A stretch of 64,000 nt of DNA from JAIYDJ01 sp031400505 (GCA_031400505.1 JANNPZ010000062.1:36357-100356); one strand, 5' to 3'; counted from the stretch's first letter, positions 40,989 through 50,213 are shown. Notes: generated by a model not told the origin, from the letters alone. Numbers and translations are program-made.

Positions 40989-42449
40989 ATGTCGGTTTTT
41001 CTGCTGCTTGTCGTGATTTTGGTTCTGGCCGTCGCGGCCTATGTGTTGTGCCGCCAACGCGCCATGGCCTCGGTTCAGGGAAACCCCCGGACATTGCATT
41101 CGTTGCCGATCTATTACGGCTGGCATGGCGCGATCATGGTGCTGCTGCCGTCGCTCGGTTTGCTGCTGGTCTGGCTGATCGTGCAACCGATGGTCATTGA
41201 GAACCGGGTTGCCTCGAGCTTGCCGACCGAGTTGGTGGCGGATGCGACCAAGCAGGAATTGACGATGGCCGACGTGCGCCGGGTTGCGGGGGGCCTTGAT
41301 GTGGCCGTCGCCGAAGGGGTGATGACGGAAAAGGAAGCGGGCATGATCCGCACCGAGTTCACCAACGTCCGAGACAAGCTTAGCCGCGTCGGCGTGGCGT
41401 TGGGGTCGGATGTGTCAAAAGAAGTCCTGGGTGCTGCACAGGATTACCGTCAGATGACGGCGACCGGTTCTTTGTTCCGGATGGTGTTGACGGTTCTGCT
41501 GGGTGTGGCGGGTCTGATCTATGCCCTGAAAGTGACCAACAAGGACTTTCGCGCCCGCAACCGGGTGGAACAGGTCATTCTTGGGCTGCTGATCACGGCA
41601 TCGACGATTGCGATCCTGACTACCGTGGGTCTAGTCTATTCGATGCTGTCGGAAACCATCAACTTCTTCACCCAGTATCCGGCCGGCGGATTCTTCTTCA
41701 GCCTGACCTGGTCGCCGAACTTCCGGGGCGACTCGGAACTTGGTGTCTGGCCGCTGATCTGGGGCACGCTGTACATCAGTCTGGTGTCGATGATCGTGGC
41801 GGTTCCGGTGGGCCTGTTCGCGGCCATCTATCTGGCTGAATACGCGACCAAACGGGTACGCTCGATCGTCAAGCCGCTGATCGAGGTGATTGCAGGCATC
41901 CCGTCTGTGGTGTTCGGTCTCTTTGCGCTGGTCACCGTTGGGCCGATGTTGCGAGACTACTTCGCGGCACCGCTGGGCCTTGGCGATAGCGGGTCGTCGG
42001 TGATGACGGCGGGGATCGTGATCGGGATCATGAACATCCCGTTCATCTCATCGCTGTCTGACGACATCATCAACGCCGTGCCGCAGTCGATGCGCGATGG
42101 CAGCCTTGGCCTTGGGGCGACCAAATCGGAAACCATCCGTCAGGTGATTCTGCCTGCCGCCCTGCCCGGCATCGTGGGGGCCTGCCTGATGGCCGCCAGC
42201 CGCGCCATCGGCGAGACGATGATCGTGGTGATGGGTGCCGGGGCTGCGGCCCAGTTGAGCCTGAATCCCTTCGAGGCGATGACCACGATGACTGTCAAGA
42301 TCGTCGGCCAGTTGACCGGCGACACCGACTTCAACTCGCCTGAAACGCTGGTGGCCTTTGCCCTTGGCATGACCTTGTTCTTCATCACGCTGGGGCTGAA
42401 CATCGTTGCCCTTATGATTGTGCGCAAATATCGGGAGCAGTACGAATGA
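40989..42449 (+). CDS. pstC: Phosphate ABC transporter permease PstC (long form)
   Basis: The protein has 486 residues, longer than the E. coli protein (about 319). The N-terminal half holds extra hydrophobic segments and a soluble region (residues about 65-165: TKQELTMADVRRVAGGLD...). The C-terminal half is the six-helix permease domain with FAAIYLAEYATKRVRSIVKPLIEVIAGIPSVVFG-type sequence and the EAA loop GSLGLGATKSETIRQVILPAALPG. The long form is common in alphaproteobacteria. It overlaps pstA by four bases. Confidence 0.95.
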   Translation: MSVFLLLVVILVLAVAAYVLCRQRAMASVQGNPRTLHSLPIYYGWHGAIMVLLPSLGLLLVWLIVQPMVIENRVASSLPTELVADATKQELTMADVRRVAGGLDVAVAEGVMTEKEAGMIRTEFTNVRDKLSRVGVALGSDVSKEVLGAAQDYRQMTATGSLFRMVLTVLLGVAGLIYALKVTNKDFRARNRVEQVILGLLITASTIAILTTVGLVYSMLSETINFFTQYPAGGFFFSLTWSPNFRGDSELGVWPLIWGTLYISLVSMIVAVPVGLFAAIYLAEYATKRVRSIVKPLIEVIAGIPSVVFGLFALVTVGPMLRDYFAAPLGLGDSGSSVMTAGIVIGIMNIPFISSLSDDIINAVPQSMRDGSLGLGATKSETIRQVILPAALPGIVGACLMAASRAIGETMIVVMGAGAAAQLSLNPFEAMTTMTVKIVGQLTGDTDFNSPETLVAFALGMTLFFITLGLNIVALMIVRKYREQYE

Positions 42450-43807
42450 GCGGCCTTACCGCAAACGACATGGGAAGCCCGACCTTTGGCAAGCCCAAGC
42501 ATTCCCTGATGGAGCAGACCGCGCTGGTCAAGCGGCGCAACGCAGCGGAGGCCCGGTTCAAAGGGTATGGCATCGCAGCCATCGGGTTCAGCCTGCTGAC
42601 GCTGGCCTTCATGCTGTTCACCATCTTCAGCGACGGTGTGTCGTCGTTCTTTCAGGCCAAGCTGAACTTCCCGCTGGAACTGACCGCCGAGACGCTGGAC
42701 CCTAAGGGCAACCGGCTGCGCGAAGAAATGACCAGCGTGACCACGATCGGCTATTCCAAGGTGCTGGTCGCGGCGTTCAACAAGGAACTGATTGCCAAGG
42801 GCATCGTAGTCGATGGCCAGGCACAGGCGGAAATCGACACGATCATCTCAAAAGAAGCTGCAGGATCGCTGCGCGCGATGGTGCTGGGCAACCCCGCGCT
42901 GGTAGGCACCACCATCGACGCCAGCGTACTGGCAACCGGGCGGATCGACGGCTATGTCAAAGGCCGGGTGACCTTGGAAACTGCCGAGCGCGATTCCAAC
43001 GTGACCCCTGAACAACTGAAGCTGGCCGACAAACTGCGCGAGGCGGGCATCCTGACATCGCCGTTCAACTGGGCCTTCATCACGGCGCCCGATGCATCCG
43101 ATCAACGACCCGAGGCGGCAGGCCTGGGGGTTGCGATCATCGGATCGGCCTACATGATGCTGCTGGTCTTGTTGTTCACGGTGCCGGTGGGCGTCGCGGC
43201 GTCGATCTACCTTGAAGAGTTTGCCCCGAAAAACACCTGGACCGACATTGTCGAGGTCAACATCTCGAACCTCGCCGCCGTGCCGTCCATCGTGTTCGGG
43301 ATCCTTGCGTTGGCATTGTTCATCAACTTTGCCGGGCTGCCCAACTCGTCCACCATCGTGGGGGCGCTGGCGCTGAGCCTGATGACCCTGCCAACGATCA
43401 TCATCGCGACCCGCGCCAGCATCAAGGCCGTGCCACCCTCGATCCGCGATGCGGCACTCGGGATCGGCGCGTCAAAGATGCAGACGGTGTTCCATCACGT
43501 GCTGCCCTTGGCGATGCCGGGTATCCTGACCGGGACGATCCTTGGTCTGGCCTCGGCGCTGGGGGAAACAGCACCTCTGCTGCTGATCGGGATGGTGGCG
43601 TTCGTTGACAACTATCCGGGTGCCCCGGTCGAAGGGTTCCTTGACCCTGCAACTGCGCTGCCGGTGCAGGTGTTCGGTTGGGCACAGCGGGCCGACCCCG
43701 CCTTTATCGAGCGGTCCTCCGGGGCCATCATCATTCTGCTGATCTTCCTTGTCGTGATGAACGTGATGGCGATCATGCTTCGCCGCCGGTTCGAGCGGCG
43801 CTGGTAA
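42446..43807 (+). CDS. pstA: Phosphate ABC transporter permease PstA (long form)
   Basis: This 453-residue inner-membrane permease has an N-terminal cytoplasmic tail and first helix (FSLLTLAFMLFTIFSDGVSSFF), a long periplasmic insertion of about 170 residues, then the permease core with VGVAASIYLEEFAPKN, VPSIVFGILALALFINF and the EAA loop DAALGIGASKMQTVFHHVLPLAMPG. E. coli PstA has about 296 residues, so this is the extended alphaproteobacterial form, like PstC here. The ATG overlaps the pstC stop. It forms the phosphate channel with PstC. Confidence 0.95.
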   Translation: MSGLTANDMGSPTFGKPKHSLMEQTALVKRRNAAEARFKGYGIAAIGFSLLTLAFMLFTIFSDGVSSFFQAKLNFPLELTAETLDPKGNRLREEMTSVTTIGYSKVLVAAFNKELIAKGIVVDGQAQAEIDTIISKEAAGSLRAMVLGNPALVGTTIDASVLATGRIDGYVKGRVTLETAERDSNVTPEQLKLADKLREAGILTSPFNWAFITAPDASDQRPEAAGLGVAIIGSAYMMLLVLLFTVPVGVAASIYLEEFAPKNTWTDIVEVNISNLAAVPSIVFGILALALFINFAGLPNSSTIVGALALSLMTLPTIIIATRASIKAVPPSIRDAALGIGASKMQTVFHHVLPLAMPGILTGTILGLASALGETAPLLLIGMVAFVDNYPGAPVEGFLDPATALPVQVFGWAQRADPAFIERSSGAIIILLIFLVVMNVMAIMLRRRFERRW

Positions 43808-43828
43808 ACGACGGAAAGGGACCAAGAC

Positions 43829-44626
43829 ATGAACGACATGCGCATTGTGGAGCGGACCGTGGATACCCAGAACACCAAGATTTCGGCGCGAAACGTGCAG
43901 GTGCATTACGGCACCAGCCACGCGATCAAAGATCTGAACGTCGACATCCTTGACAAGACGGTCACGGCCTTCATCGGGCCGTCGGGTTGTGGGAAATCGA
44001 CCTTCCTGCGCTGCCTGAACCGGATGAACGACACGATCCCAGTCTGCCGGGTTTCGGGCGAGATCAAGCTGGAAGGCGAAGACATCTATGACAAGCGTGT
44101 GGACCCGGTGCAGTTGCGCGCCAAGGTCGGCATGGTGTTCCAGAAACCGAACCCCTTCCCGAAGTCGATATACGACAACGTTACCTACGGGCCAAGAATT
44201 CACGGATTGACCAAGAACAAGGCCGAGCTTGACGAAATCGTCGAGACCAGCCTGAAGAAGGCCGCGATCTGGAACGAGGTGAAAGACCGCCTGCATTCCC
44301 CCGGAACCGGCCTTTCTGGCGGCCAGCAGCAGCGTCTGTGCATCGCCCGCGCCATCGCCACCAGCCCTGAAGTGTTGCTGATGGACGAGCCATGCTCGGC
44401 CCTTGACCCGATCGCCACCGCACAGGTCGAGGAATTGATCAGCGAATTGCGCAGCCAGTTTTCGGTGGTCATCGTGACCCACTCGATGCAGCAGGCCGCA
44501 CGGGTAAGCCAAAAGACCGCGTTCTTTCACCTTGGCTATCTGGTGGAATACGACGAGACCGGCACGATCTTTACCAACCCCAAGGACCCGCGTACCGAGT
44601 CCTACATTTCCGGCCGGATCGGCTGA
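43829..44626 (+). CDS. pstB: Phosphate ABC transporter ATPase
   Basis: The 265-residue ATPase has Walker A GPSGCGKST (about 50-58), the PstB-typical RCLNRMNDTIP, Q-loop GMVFQKPNPFPKSIYDNV, signature LSGGQQQRLCIARA, Walker B LLMDEPCSALDP and the switch His in VTHSMQQA. It powers high-affinity phosphate uptake through PstC and PstA. GGAAAGGGACC lies before the ATG. It is co-transcribed with phoU, eight bases downstream. Confidence 0.97.
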   Translation: MNDMRIVERTVDTQNTKISARNVQVHYGTSHAIKDLNVDILDKTVTAFIGPSGCGKSTFLRCLNRMNDTIPVCRVSGEIKLEGEDIYDKRVDPVQLRAKVGMVFQKPNPFPKSIYDNVTYGPRIHGLTKNKAELDEIVETSLKKAAIWNEVKDRLHSPGTGLSGGQQQRLCIARAIATSPEVLLMDEPCSALDPIATAQVEELISELRSQFSVVIVTHSMQQAARVSQKTAFFHLGYLVEYDETGTIFTNPKDPRTESYISGRIG

Positions 44627-44633
44627 GGAGAAG

Positions 44634-45353
44634 ATGATGATCGAGAATCCGCATATCACCTCGGTGTTCGACCGGGACCTGGAAGCCGTTCAGGCCATGA
44701 TCATGAAGATGGGCGGTTTGGTGGAAACCGCATTGTCCGATGCCGCGCAAGCCCTAGAGACCCGCGACGAGGAATTGGCCGAGCGGGTGCGGCGGTGTGA
44801 CATAGCCATCGACGCCCTGGAAGAGCAGGTAAACTCCGAATGTGCGCGCCTGATCGCACTGCGCGCGCCGGCCGCCACCGATTTGCGGATCGTCCTTGCG
44901 GTCATGAAAATCGCGGCGACGCTCGAGCGTTGCGGCGATTATGCAAAGAACCTCGCCAAGCGGTCCAACGTGCTTGCTCAGTTGAACCCGATCGCCGGGG
45001 CTGCCGGGTCCATCCGACGGATGGCCAAGCAGGTGCAACTGCTCTTGAAAGATTCCCTTGACGCCTACATCGCGCGCGACGCGGCCCTCGCGGCCGATGT
45101 CCGCATCCGCGACCGCGAGGTCGATCAGATGTACAACGCCTTGTTCCGCGAATTCCTGACCCATATGATGGAAGACCCGCGCAACATCACCGCCTGCATG
45201 CATCTGCACTTCATCGCCAAGAACATCGAGCGGGTCGGGGATCATGCAACCGGGATCGCCGAGCAGGTGATCTATCTGGTAACCGGAGAGTTTCCCGGCG
45301 ATGTGCGCCCCAAGGCGGACAACCTGTTGCTTTCGACAGCGAACGAAGACTGA
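44634..45353 (+). CDS. phoU: Phosphate signalling regulator PhoU
   Basis: The protein has 239 residues from the ATG at 44634 (TGAGGAGAAG upstream; ATG 44637 is equivalent). PhoU has two three-helix bundles with the metal-binding repeats seen here as KIAATLERCGDYAKNLAKR (about 92-110) and FIAKNIERVGDHATGIAEQ (about 195-213), each with the conserved Glu-Arg-x-Gly-Asp core. It links PstB to the PhoR kinase and keeps the Pho response off when phosphate is plentiful. Confidence 0.96.
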   Translation: MMIENPHITSVFDRDLEAVQAMIMKMGGLVETALSDAAQALETRDEELAERVRRCDIAIDALEEQVNSECARLIALRAPAATDLRIVLAVMKIAATLERCGDYAKNLAKRSNVLAQLNPIAGAAGSIRRMAKQVQLLLKDSLDAYIARDAALAADVRIRDREVDQMYNALFREFLTHMMEDPRNITACMHLHFIAKNIERVGDHATGIAEQVIYLVTGEFPGDVRPKADNLLLSTANED

Positions 45354-45356
45354 TAG

Positions 45357-46049
45357 ATGGCATCGCAAGAGCATCCGACTGTCCTTGTGGTCGAAGATGA
45401 ACCGGCGCAACGCGAGGTTCTGGGCTACAATCTGGAGGCAGAAGGCTTCAGGGTGACTTCTGCCGGCAACGGCGAAGAGGCGCTGTTGCTGGTGGATGAA
45501 ATGCGTCCGGATATCATCGTCCTTGATTGGATGATGCCGAACGTGTCCGGGATCGAGGTCTGTCGGCGGCTGAAGTCGCGGGCGGACACCCGGTTGATCC
45601 CGATCATCATGTTGTCGGCGCGTTCCGAAGAAGTGGACCGGGTCCGCGGGTTGGAAACCGGTGCAGACGACTATGTGATAAAGCCTTATTCGATCGTCGA
45701 ACTGATGGCACGTGTACGCGCGCAATTGCGCCGGGTGCGTCCGTCAAGTGTGGGTCTGGTTCTGGAGTGGGGCGATATCCGTCTGGACCCAGAGACACAC
45801 CGGGTGTTCCGCTCGGACAACGTCCTGAAACTGGGGCCGACCGAGTTTCGTCTGCTGACGACGTTCATGGAAAAACCCGGCCGGGTGTGGAGCCGCGAAC
45901 AGTTGCTGGACAGGGTCTGGGGCCGCGACATCTATGTCGATACCCGCACGGTCGATGTTCATATCGGGCGGCTGCGCAAGGCACTGTGCACGTTTGGTGG
46001 CGATGACCCGCTGCGCACCGTGCGCGGTGCGGGATATGCGCTTGGCTGA
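45357..46049 (+). CDS. phoB: Phosphate regulon response regulator
   Basis: This 230-residue OmpR-type regulator has a receiver domain with acidic pocket VVEDEPAQRE, phospho-acceptor Asp57 in VLDWMMPNVSG and Lys at DDYVIKPYS. The C-terminal winged helix (LGPTEFRLLTTFMEKPGRVWSREQLLDRVWG region, recognition helix DTRTVDVHIGRLRKAL) binds PHO boxes such as that at 39752. It follows phoU by three bases. The cognate kinase gene phoR is not in the window. Confidence 0.95.
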   Translation: MASQEHPTVLVVEDEPAQREVLGYNLEAEGFRVTSAGNGEEALLLVDEMRPDIIVLDWMMPNVSGIEVCRRLKSRADTRLIPIIMLSARSEEVDRVRGLETGADDYVIKPYSIVELMARVRAQLRRVRPSSVGLVLEWGDIRLDPETHRVFRSDNVLKLGPTEFRLLTTFMEKPGRVWSREQLLDRVWGRDIYVDTRTVDVHIGRLRKALCTFGGDDPLRTVRGAGYALG

Positions 46050-46734
46050 AGGCGCCGGATGGATCCGGTGTGCGGCCTTGGTACGGGCGCGACGCCGAAA
46101 ATGAAAACGCCAGGCTCCACCGCCGCAGCATCGTGATCGCGTTGACCGGCACATCCGTCGGATCGCCTTGCCAATTGGCAGCCACGGCGACGTTCAGGAC
46201 ATCGTCATTGTTCAACCTGCGAGGCAGCCTGCGGAGCAGCTTCGGATCGAGGTCCGGCATTCGATTGCAGGTATTTGATTGTTGAAGAGATGCCTCAACA
46301 TTTGGCCCACCAAGGAACAAGAGCTTCAGGCAAGCAATGGCACAATGACGGGCCGCGCCAGAACGATCGCGGTCAACAGGGCCAGCGGCGGCCTCGGCCA
46401 GGGGGCGGTAATCGCGCGCTGAACAGCGATGGCTTCGTTGCGGCGATGGCGTGATCGGCAGTCCACCCAATGGACCAAGCATGGCCCGTTGACATTAATT
46501 ACTTGCTGTTAGTACGTTGCTCGACGCGCGTCACGAGGTCTGCAACCAGCCGACCATATTGTCACAGATCACAGGATTCGCTGCGACGGGTCAATCAGGA
46601 GACGTGCCGAAGATGGATCCAAAGGCAAGGCGAGCCTTCAGCATGCGGCCAGGCCCGCCGACGCAAGGCTGCCGGTCTAGGGCAGCGGCGGAACGATCCC
46701 GCCGCAGGCCACACGCAGTCAGCCGCAGCACTTT
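46050..46734. other. 685-base region of non-coding or decayed DNA
   Basis: Between phoB and the malonyl-CoA decarboxylase fragment no intact gene is seen. Open frames on both strands (for example 45865-46482 minus, which also covers the phoB 3' end) lack ribosome sites and recognisable domains. A locally AT-rich stretch at 46490-46520 (ATTAATTACTTGCTGTTAGT) could contain a promoter. The TCAGGAGA before 46612 resembles a ribosome site leading into a short meaningless frame. This fits the scar of a deletion that removed the front of a mat gene cluster. Confidence 0.5.
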
Positions 46735-47040
46735 ATGACCCTGCTGGCCGATCTTCTGGCAAGCGTGTCCGACCGCCGCAGGGTGTGGCTGATCGACCCC
46801 GTGGCGCGGTTTCACCTCGGCAACGGAGCCATCGTGCAGCAGGTCCACGCCGATGCCGATACTTCGGCCAAGGGTCAGGGGCAGTCGGCGGGGCTGATGG
46901 TCAATTATCTGTACGATCTTGGCCGCGTGGCGCAGAACCACGAGCTTTTCGCCACAAAGGGAGAGATCGCCCATTCGCCGCAGATCCGCGCGCTGTGTGC
47001 CGTGGCGGAAAAAGCCGTTCAGCCGGGGAAGAAAGCATGA
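46735..47040 (+). pseudogene. Truncated malonyl-CoA decarboxylase (C-terminal remnant)
   Basis: The 101-codon frame encodes only the C-terminal end of malonyl-CoA decarboxylase (MatA/MCD): IDPVARFHLGNGA, DTSAKGQGQSAGLMVNYLYDL and NHELFATKGEI are the conserved closing blocks of that enzyme, whose bacterial forms are about 400-470 residues. The catalytic acetyltransferase-like core is missing its first three quarters. The remnant still overlaps matB by four bases (ATGA), which shows the original operon order matA-matB. The visible ATG at 46735 is probably not a real start, and no activity is expected. Confidence 0.8.
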
Positions 47041-48554
47041 CCAACCCGCTTTACGATCAGCTTTTCGGAAGGCATCTCGGCGAGGGCAAGCCGCTCCTGC
47101 GGTTGGCTGATGGCTCGGTCGTGACCTACTCGGCCTTTCTGGGTCTTGCTGCACAGATGGCGCATGTATTGACTCAAGGCGGTGTGCGGCCCGGCGACCG
47201 GCTTGCCGCCCAGGTGCAGAAATCGCCGGAGGCCCTAGCCCTTTATGCAGCCTGCGTACAGGCGGGCGTCGTGTTTCTGCCGCTGAACACCGCCTACACC
47301 ACCGACGAGATCAGCTACTTCATCGAAGACAGCGGCGCGCGGATGATTGTCTGCGATGCAAGGGCCGAGATGGCCTTGTCCCCCATCGCCATGCGGCTGG
47401 GCGCCAGCCTGAAGACGCTGAACGCGGATGGGTCGGGCAACCTGACGGACGGCGCGCGCTTGATGCCTGCGGCGTTCCCGATCGTGGCGCGCAAGGAAGG
47501 TGACCTTGCGGCCCTGCTTTACACATCAGGCACGACCGGGCGGTCGAAGGGGGCGATGCTAAGCCAGGGGAACCTTCTGTCGAATGCTGTGACGCTGGCG
47601 CAGGAATGGCGGTTCACGGCCCAGGATATCCTGCTGCACGCCCTGCCGATCTTTCACACCCACGGGCTGTTCGTGGCGACCAATGTGACGCTTGTGGCGG
47701 GCGCCGCGATGATCTGCCTGCCCGAATTCGACGTCGATCAGCTTGTCGATCTGATGCCGCTGGCCACGGTCCTGATGGGAGTGCCGACCTTCTATACCCG
47801 GCTTCTGGACCATGCGCATTTCGACCGCAAACTGGCGTCAGGCATGCGCCTGTTCGTGTCGGGCTCGGCTCCGCTTCTGGCCGAGACGCATGTCCAGTTC
47901 GAAGACCGCACCGGCCACCGCATCCTTGAGCGCTACGGCATGACTGAGACAAACATGAACACCTCGAACCCCTATGAGGGGGACCGCCGCGCGGGCACGG
48001 TCGGCCTGCCGCTGCCGGGGGTGGTGGTGAAGGTGACCGACCCCGATAGCGGCGCCACCCTGCCCGGTGGCACGGTGGGCCAGATCGAGGTGCGCGGGCC
48101 GAACGTCTTTCTGGGTTACTGGCAGATGCCCAAAAAGACGGCCGCAGAACTGCGGGCCGATGGGTTTTTCATCACCGGCGATCTTGGGAAGTTCGACGGG
48201 GACGGCTATCTTCACATCCTTGGCCGCACCAAGGACCTGATCATTTCCGGGGGCTACAACATCTACCCCAAGGAAATCGAACTGGTGCTGGATGCACAAC
48301 CCGGCGTGCTGGAAAGTGCGGTCATCGGCGTGCCGCACCGCGATCTGGGCGAAACCGTCATCGGGGTGATCGTGGCCGCGCCGGGCCAGTCGCCGGACCT
48401 TGAGGCGATCATGACGGCGGTGAGGGAATCGCTTGCCCGGTTCAAGCATCCCCGTAAGCTGGTGATCGTGCCGGAATTGCCGCGCAACACGATGGCCAAG
48501 GTGCAGAAGAACATCCTTCGGGAACAGTTCAAGGATGCGTTCCATGCGGTCTGA
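47037..48554 (+). CDS. matB: Malonyl-CoA synthetase (acyl-activating enzyme)
   Basis: The 505-residue AMP-forming ligase converts malonate, ATP and CoA to malonyl-CoA. It has the P-loop LLYTSGTTGRSKGAMLSQ (about 162-179), the A5 motif ERYGMTETNM, GRTKDLIISGGYNIYPKEIE near 400 and the acetylation-site-like Lys in NTMAKVQKNILR at the end. Length and motifs fit MatB. The frame is open far upstream (to 46470), but the ATG at 47037 is the true start, coupled to the decarboxylase remnant. With matA destroyed, the product may now enter fatty acid or polyketide metabolism only. Related methylmalonate activation is possible. Confidence 0.88.
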   Translation: MTNPLYDQLFGRHLGEGKPLLRLADGSVVTYSAFLGLAAQMAHVLTQGGVRPGDRLAAQVQKSPEALALYAACVQAGVVFLPLNTAYTTDEISYFIEDSGARMIVCDARAEMALSPIAMRLGASLKTLNADGSGNLTDGARLMPAAFPIVARKEGDLAALLYTSGTTGRSKGAMLSQGNLLSNAVTLAQEWRFTAQDILLHALPIFHTHGLFVATNVTLVAGAAMICLPEFDVDQLVDLMPLATVLMGVPTFYTRLLDHAHFDRKLASGMRLFVSGSAPLLAETHVQFEDRTGHRILERYGMTETNMNTSNPYEGDRRAGTVGLPLPGVVVKVTDPDSGATLPGGTVGQIEVRGPNVFLGYWQMPKKTAAELRADGFFITGDLGKFDGDGYLHILGRTKDLIISGGYNIYPKEIELVLDAQPGVLESAVIGVPHRDLGETVIGVIVAAPGQSPDLEAIMTAVRESLARFKHPRKLVIVPELPRNTMAKVQKNILREQFKDAFHAV

Positions 48555-48644
48555 CCGCGTCACCAGACCAACGAAATCCGAAGGGTTCAGCGCGGCCTGA
48601 CACCGGAAAGACCAAGGTGTCCTTCGAGGAGGGAGGCAGGCCTT

Positions 48645-50126
48645 ATGCTGCCCGCAAGCATGGCGCGTGCGCAAGCAACCCCCAAGAAAGGCGGCGTGTT
48701 CCGCATCGGCATGGGGCATGGATCGACGACCGACAGCGATGATCCCGGCCTCTGGGACCAGCTTTGCGTGGAAACCTTTGCGGCGGCGCGGGTCAATTAT
48801 CTGGTCGAAATCGGGGCCGATGGCCAGCTCGTGCCGGAACTGGCCGAAAGCTGGGGGTCGACCGACGGCATGACCTGGGTCTTCAAGATCCGCGAAGGCG
48901 TCAGCTTCCACTCCGGCAAGCCGCTGACCCCCGATGATGTCGTGGCTTCGCTGAACCATCACCGGGGCGATGCCTCGACCTCGGCGGTGAAGCCCTCGTT
49001 CGAGCCTGTGACCGACATCAAGGTTGATGGCCAGAACGTGGTGATTACGCTGAGCGCCCCAAACGCCGACTGGCCTTACTTCATGTCGGACTATCACCTG
49101 CCGATCATGGCCAGCGCCGATGGCAAGATCGACGTGACCTCCAGCGATGGCACCGCAGGCTATATCGTGGAAAGCTACGAGCCGGGCGTGCAGGCAACGC
49201 TGAACCGCAACCCGAACTACTGGAAAGCGGACCGCGCGCGTTTCGACCAGATCGTGATCTTGACCATCCTTGACCCTGCGGCACGTCTGATTGCGCTGAT
49301 GACGGGCGAGGTTGACGTGATCGATCAGGTCGATCCGGCCTCGATCGGCCTTCTGGAAAGCCGCGGCGTGGCCCGGATCCTGTCGATCGCGGGCAATGCG
49401 CATTACTGCTTCCCGATGGATTCGCGCTCGGCTCCGTTCAACGACAACAACGTGCGCCTTACGTTGAAATACTCGTTCGACCGTCAGGAACTCGTGGACA
49501 AGATCCTCGGCGGCCACGGGGCTGTGTCGAACGACAATCCGATCGGCCCTGCGAACCGGTATTACTTCGCCGAGATGGAAGCCAAAACCTATGACCCGGA
49601 CAAGGCGAAGTTCTACCTGAAGGAAGCCGGTCTCGACAAACTCGAGGTGAGCCTGGCGGCCGCCAACGCTGCCTTCTCGGGGGCCGTCGATGCGGCTGTC
49701 CTGATGAACGAAAAGGCCTCGGCTGCCGGGATCACGATCAGTGTCGACCGCGTGCCGGATGATGGCTACTGGGACAACGTCTGGATGAAAAAGCCTTTCG
49801 CTGCCAGCTATTGGGGCGGTCGTCCGGTCGAGGATCAGATGTTCACCATCGCCTATCAGTCGGGTGCCGACTGGAACGAAGGCTTCTGGTCGAACGAGGC
49901 GTTCGACCAGCTGCTTGTCGCCGCCCGGTCTGAACTGGACGACGCCAAGCGCCGGGAAATGTATCAGGAGATGCAGCGGATCGTGTCCTTTGAAGGCTCG
50001 ACCATCATCCCGATGTACAACAACTATGTGATGGCGCTGGCCAACAACGTGGCGACGCCGGACCAGATCGGCGGCAACTGGAACCTCGACGGGTTCCGGG
50101 CGGTCGAACGCTGGTGGTTCGCCTGA
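48645..50126 (+). CDS. Dipeptide-type ABC transporter binding protein with truncated signal peptide
   Basis: This 493-residue family 5 (DppA/OppA-like) binding protein has GGVFRIGMGHG, LVPELAESWGSTDGMTWVFKIREGVSFHSGKPLTPDDVV, NPNYWKADRARFDQIV and a complete C-terminus. A strong GAGGAGGGAGG site precedes ATG 48645, but the protein starts MLPASMARAQATPKK: only the end of a signal peptide and its ARA cleavage site remain. Upstream codons back to the matB stop at 48552 are open but hold no ATG, GTG or TTG. It may therefore not be exported. It heads a transporter operon with 50214-53734. The substrate is unknown (peptides, glycosides or opines). Confidence 0.9.
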   Translation: MLPASMARAQATPKKGGVFRIGMGHGSTTDSDDPGLWDQLCVETFAAARVNYLVEIGADGQLVPELAESWGSTDGMTWVFKIREGVSFHSGKPLTPDDVVASLNHHRGDASTSAVKPSFEPVTDIKVDGQNVVITLSAPNADWPYFMSDYHLPIMASADGKIDVTSSDGTAGYIVESYEPGVQATLNRNPNYWKADRARFDQIVILTILDPAARLIALMTGEVDVIDQVDPASIGLLESRGVARILSIAGNAHYCFPMDSRSAPFNDNNVRLTLKYSFDRQELVDKILGGHGAVSNDNPIGPANRYYFAEMEAKTYDPDKAKFYLKEAGLDKLEVSLAAANAAFSGAVDAAVLMNEKASAAGITISVDRVPDDGYWDNVWMKKPFAASYWGGRPVEDQMFTIAYQSGADWNEGFWSNEAFDQLLVAARSELDDAKRREMYQEMQRIVSFEGSTIIPMYNNYVMALANNVATPDQIGGNWNLDGFRAVERWWFA

Positions 50127-50146
50127 TCCTGCGGGTCATCTGAACG

Positions 50147-50175
50147 GGCTCCGGCGGGGATACCTCGCCGGAGCC
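50147..50175 (+). terminator. Hairpin attenuator after the binding-protein gene
   Basis: A perfect ten-pair stem (GGCTCCGGCG / CGCCGGAGCC) with a nine-base loop is followed by TTTCGG. It starts 20 bases past the stop and lies before the permease genes, like the hairpins at 18239 and 40926. Confidence 0.8.
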
Positions 50176-50213
50176 TTTCGGCCATTGCGGCATCAAGACC
50201 GCAGGGGATTAAG

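Noticed and set aside
45865..46482. Minus-strand open frame after phoB
   Set aside because: No ribosome site and no recognisable domain, and its end overlaps phoB. Treated as unassigned DNA.
46470..47036. N-terminal extension of matB
   Set aside because: The frame is open upstream but encodes an Arg/Ser-rich nonsense sequence and overlaps the MatA remnant in another frame. The coupled ATG at 47037 is the proper start.
47838..49517. Minus-strand open frame of 559 codons
   Set aside because: It is antisense to matB and the binding-protein gene, both of which are well supported by motifs.
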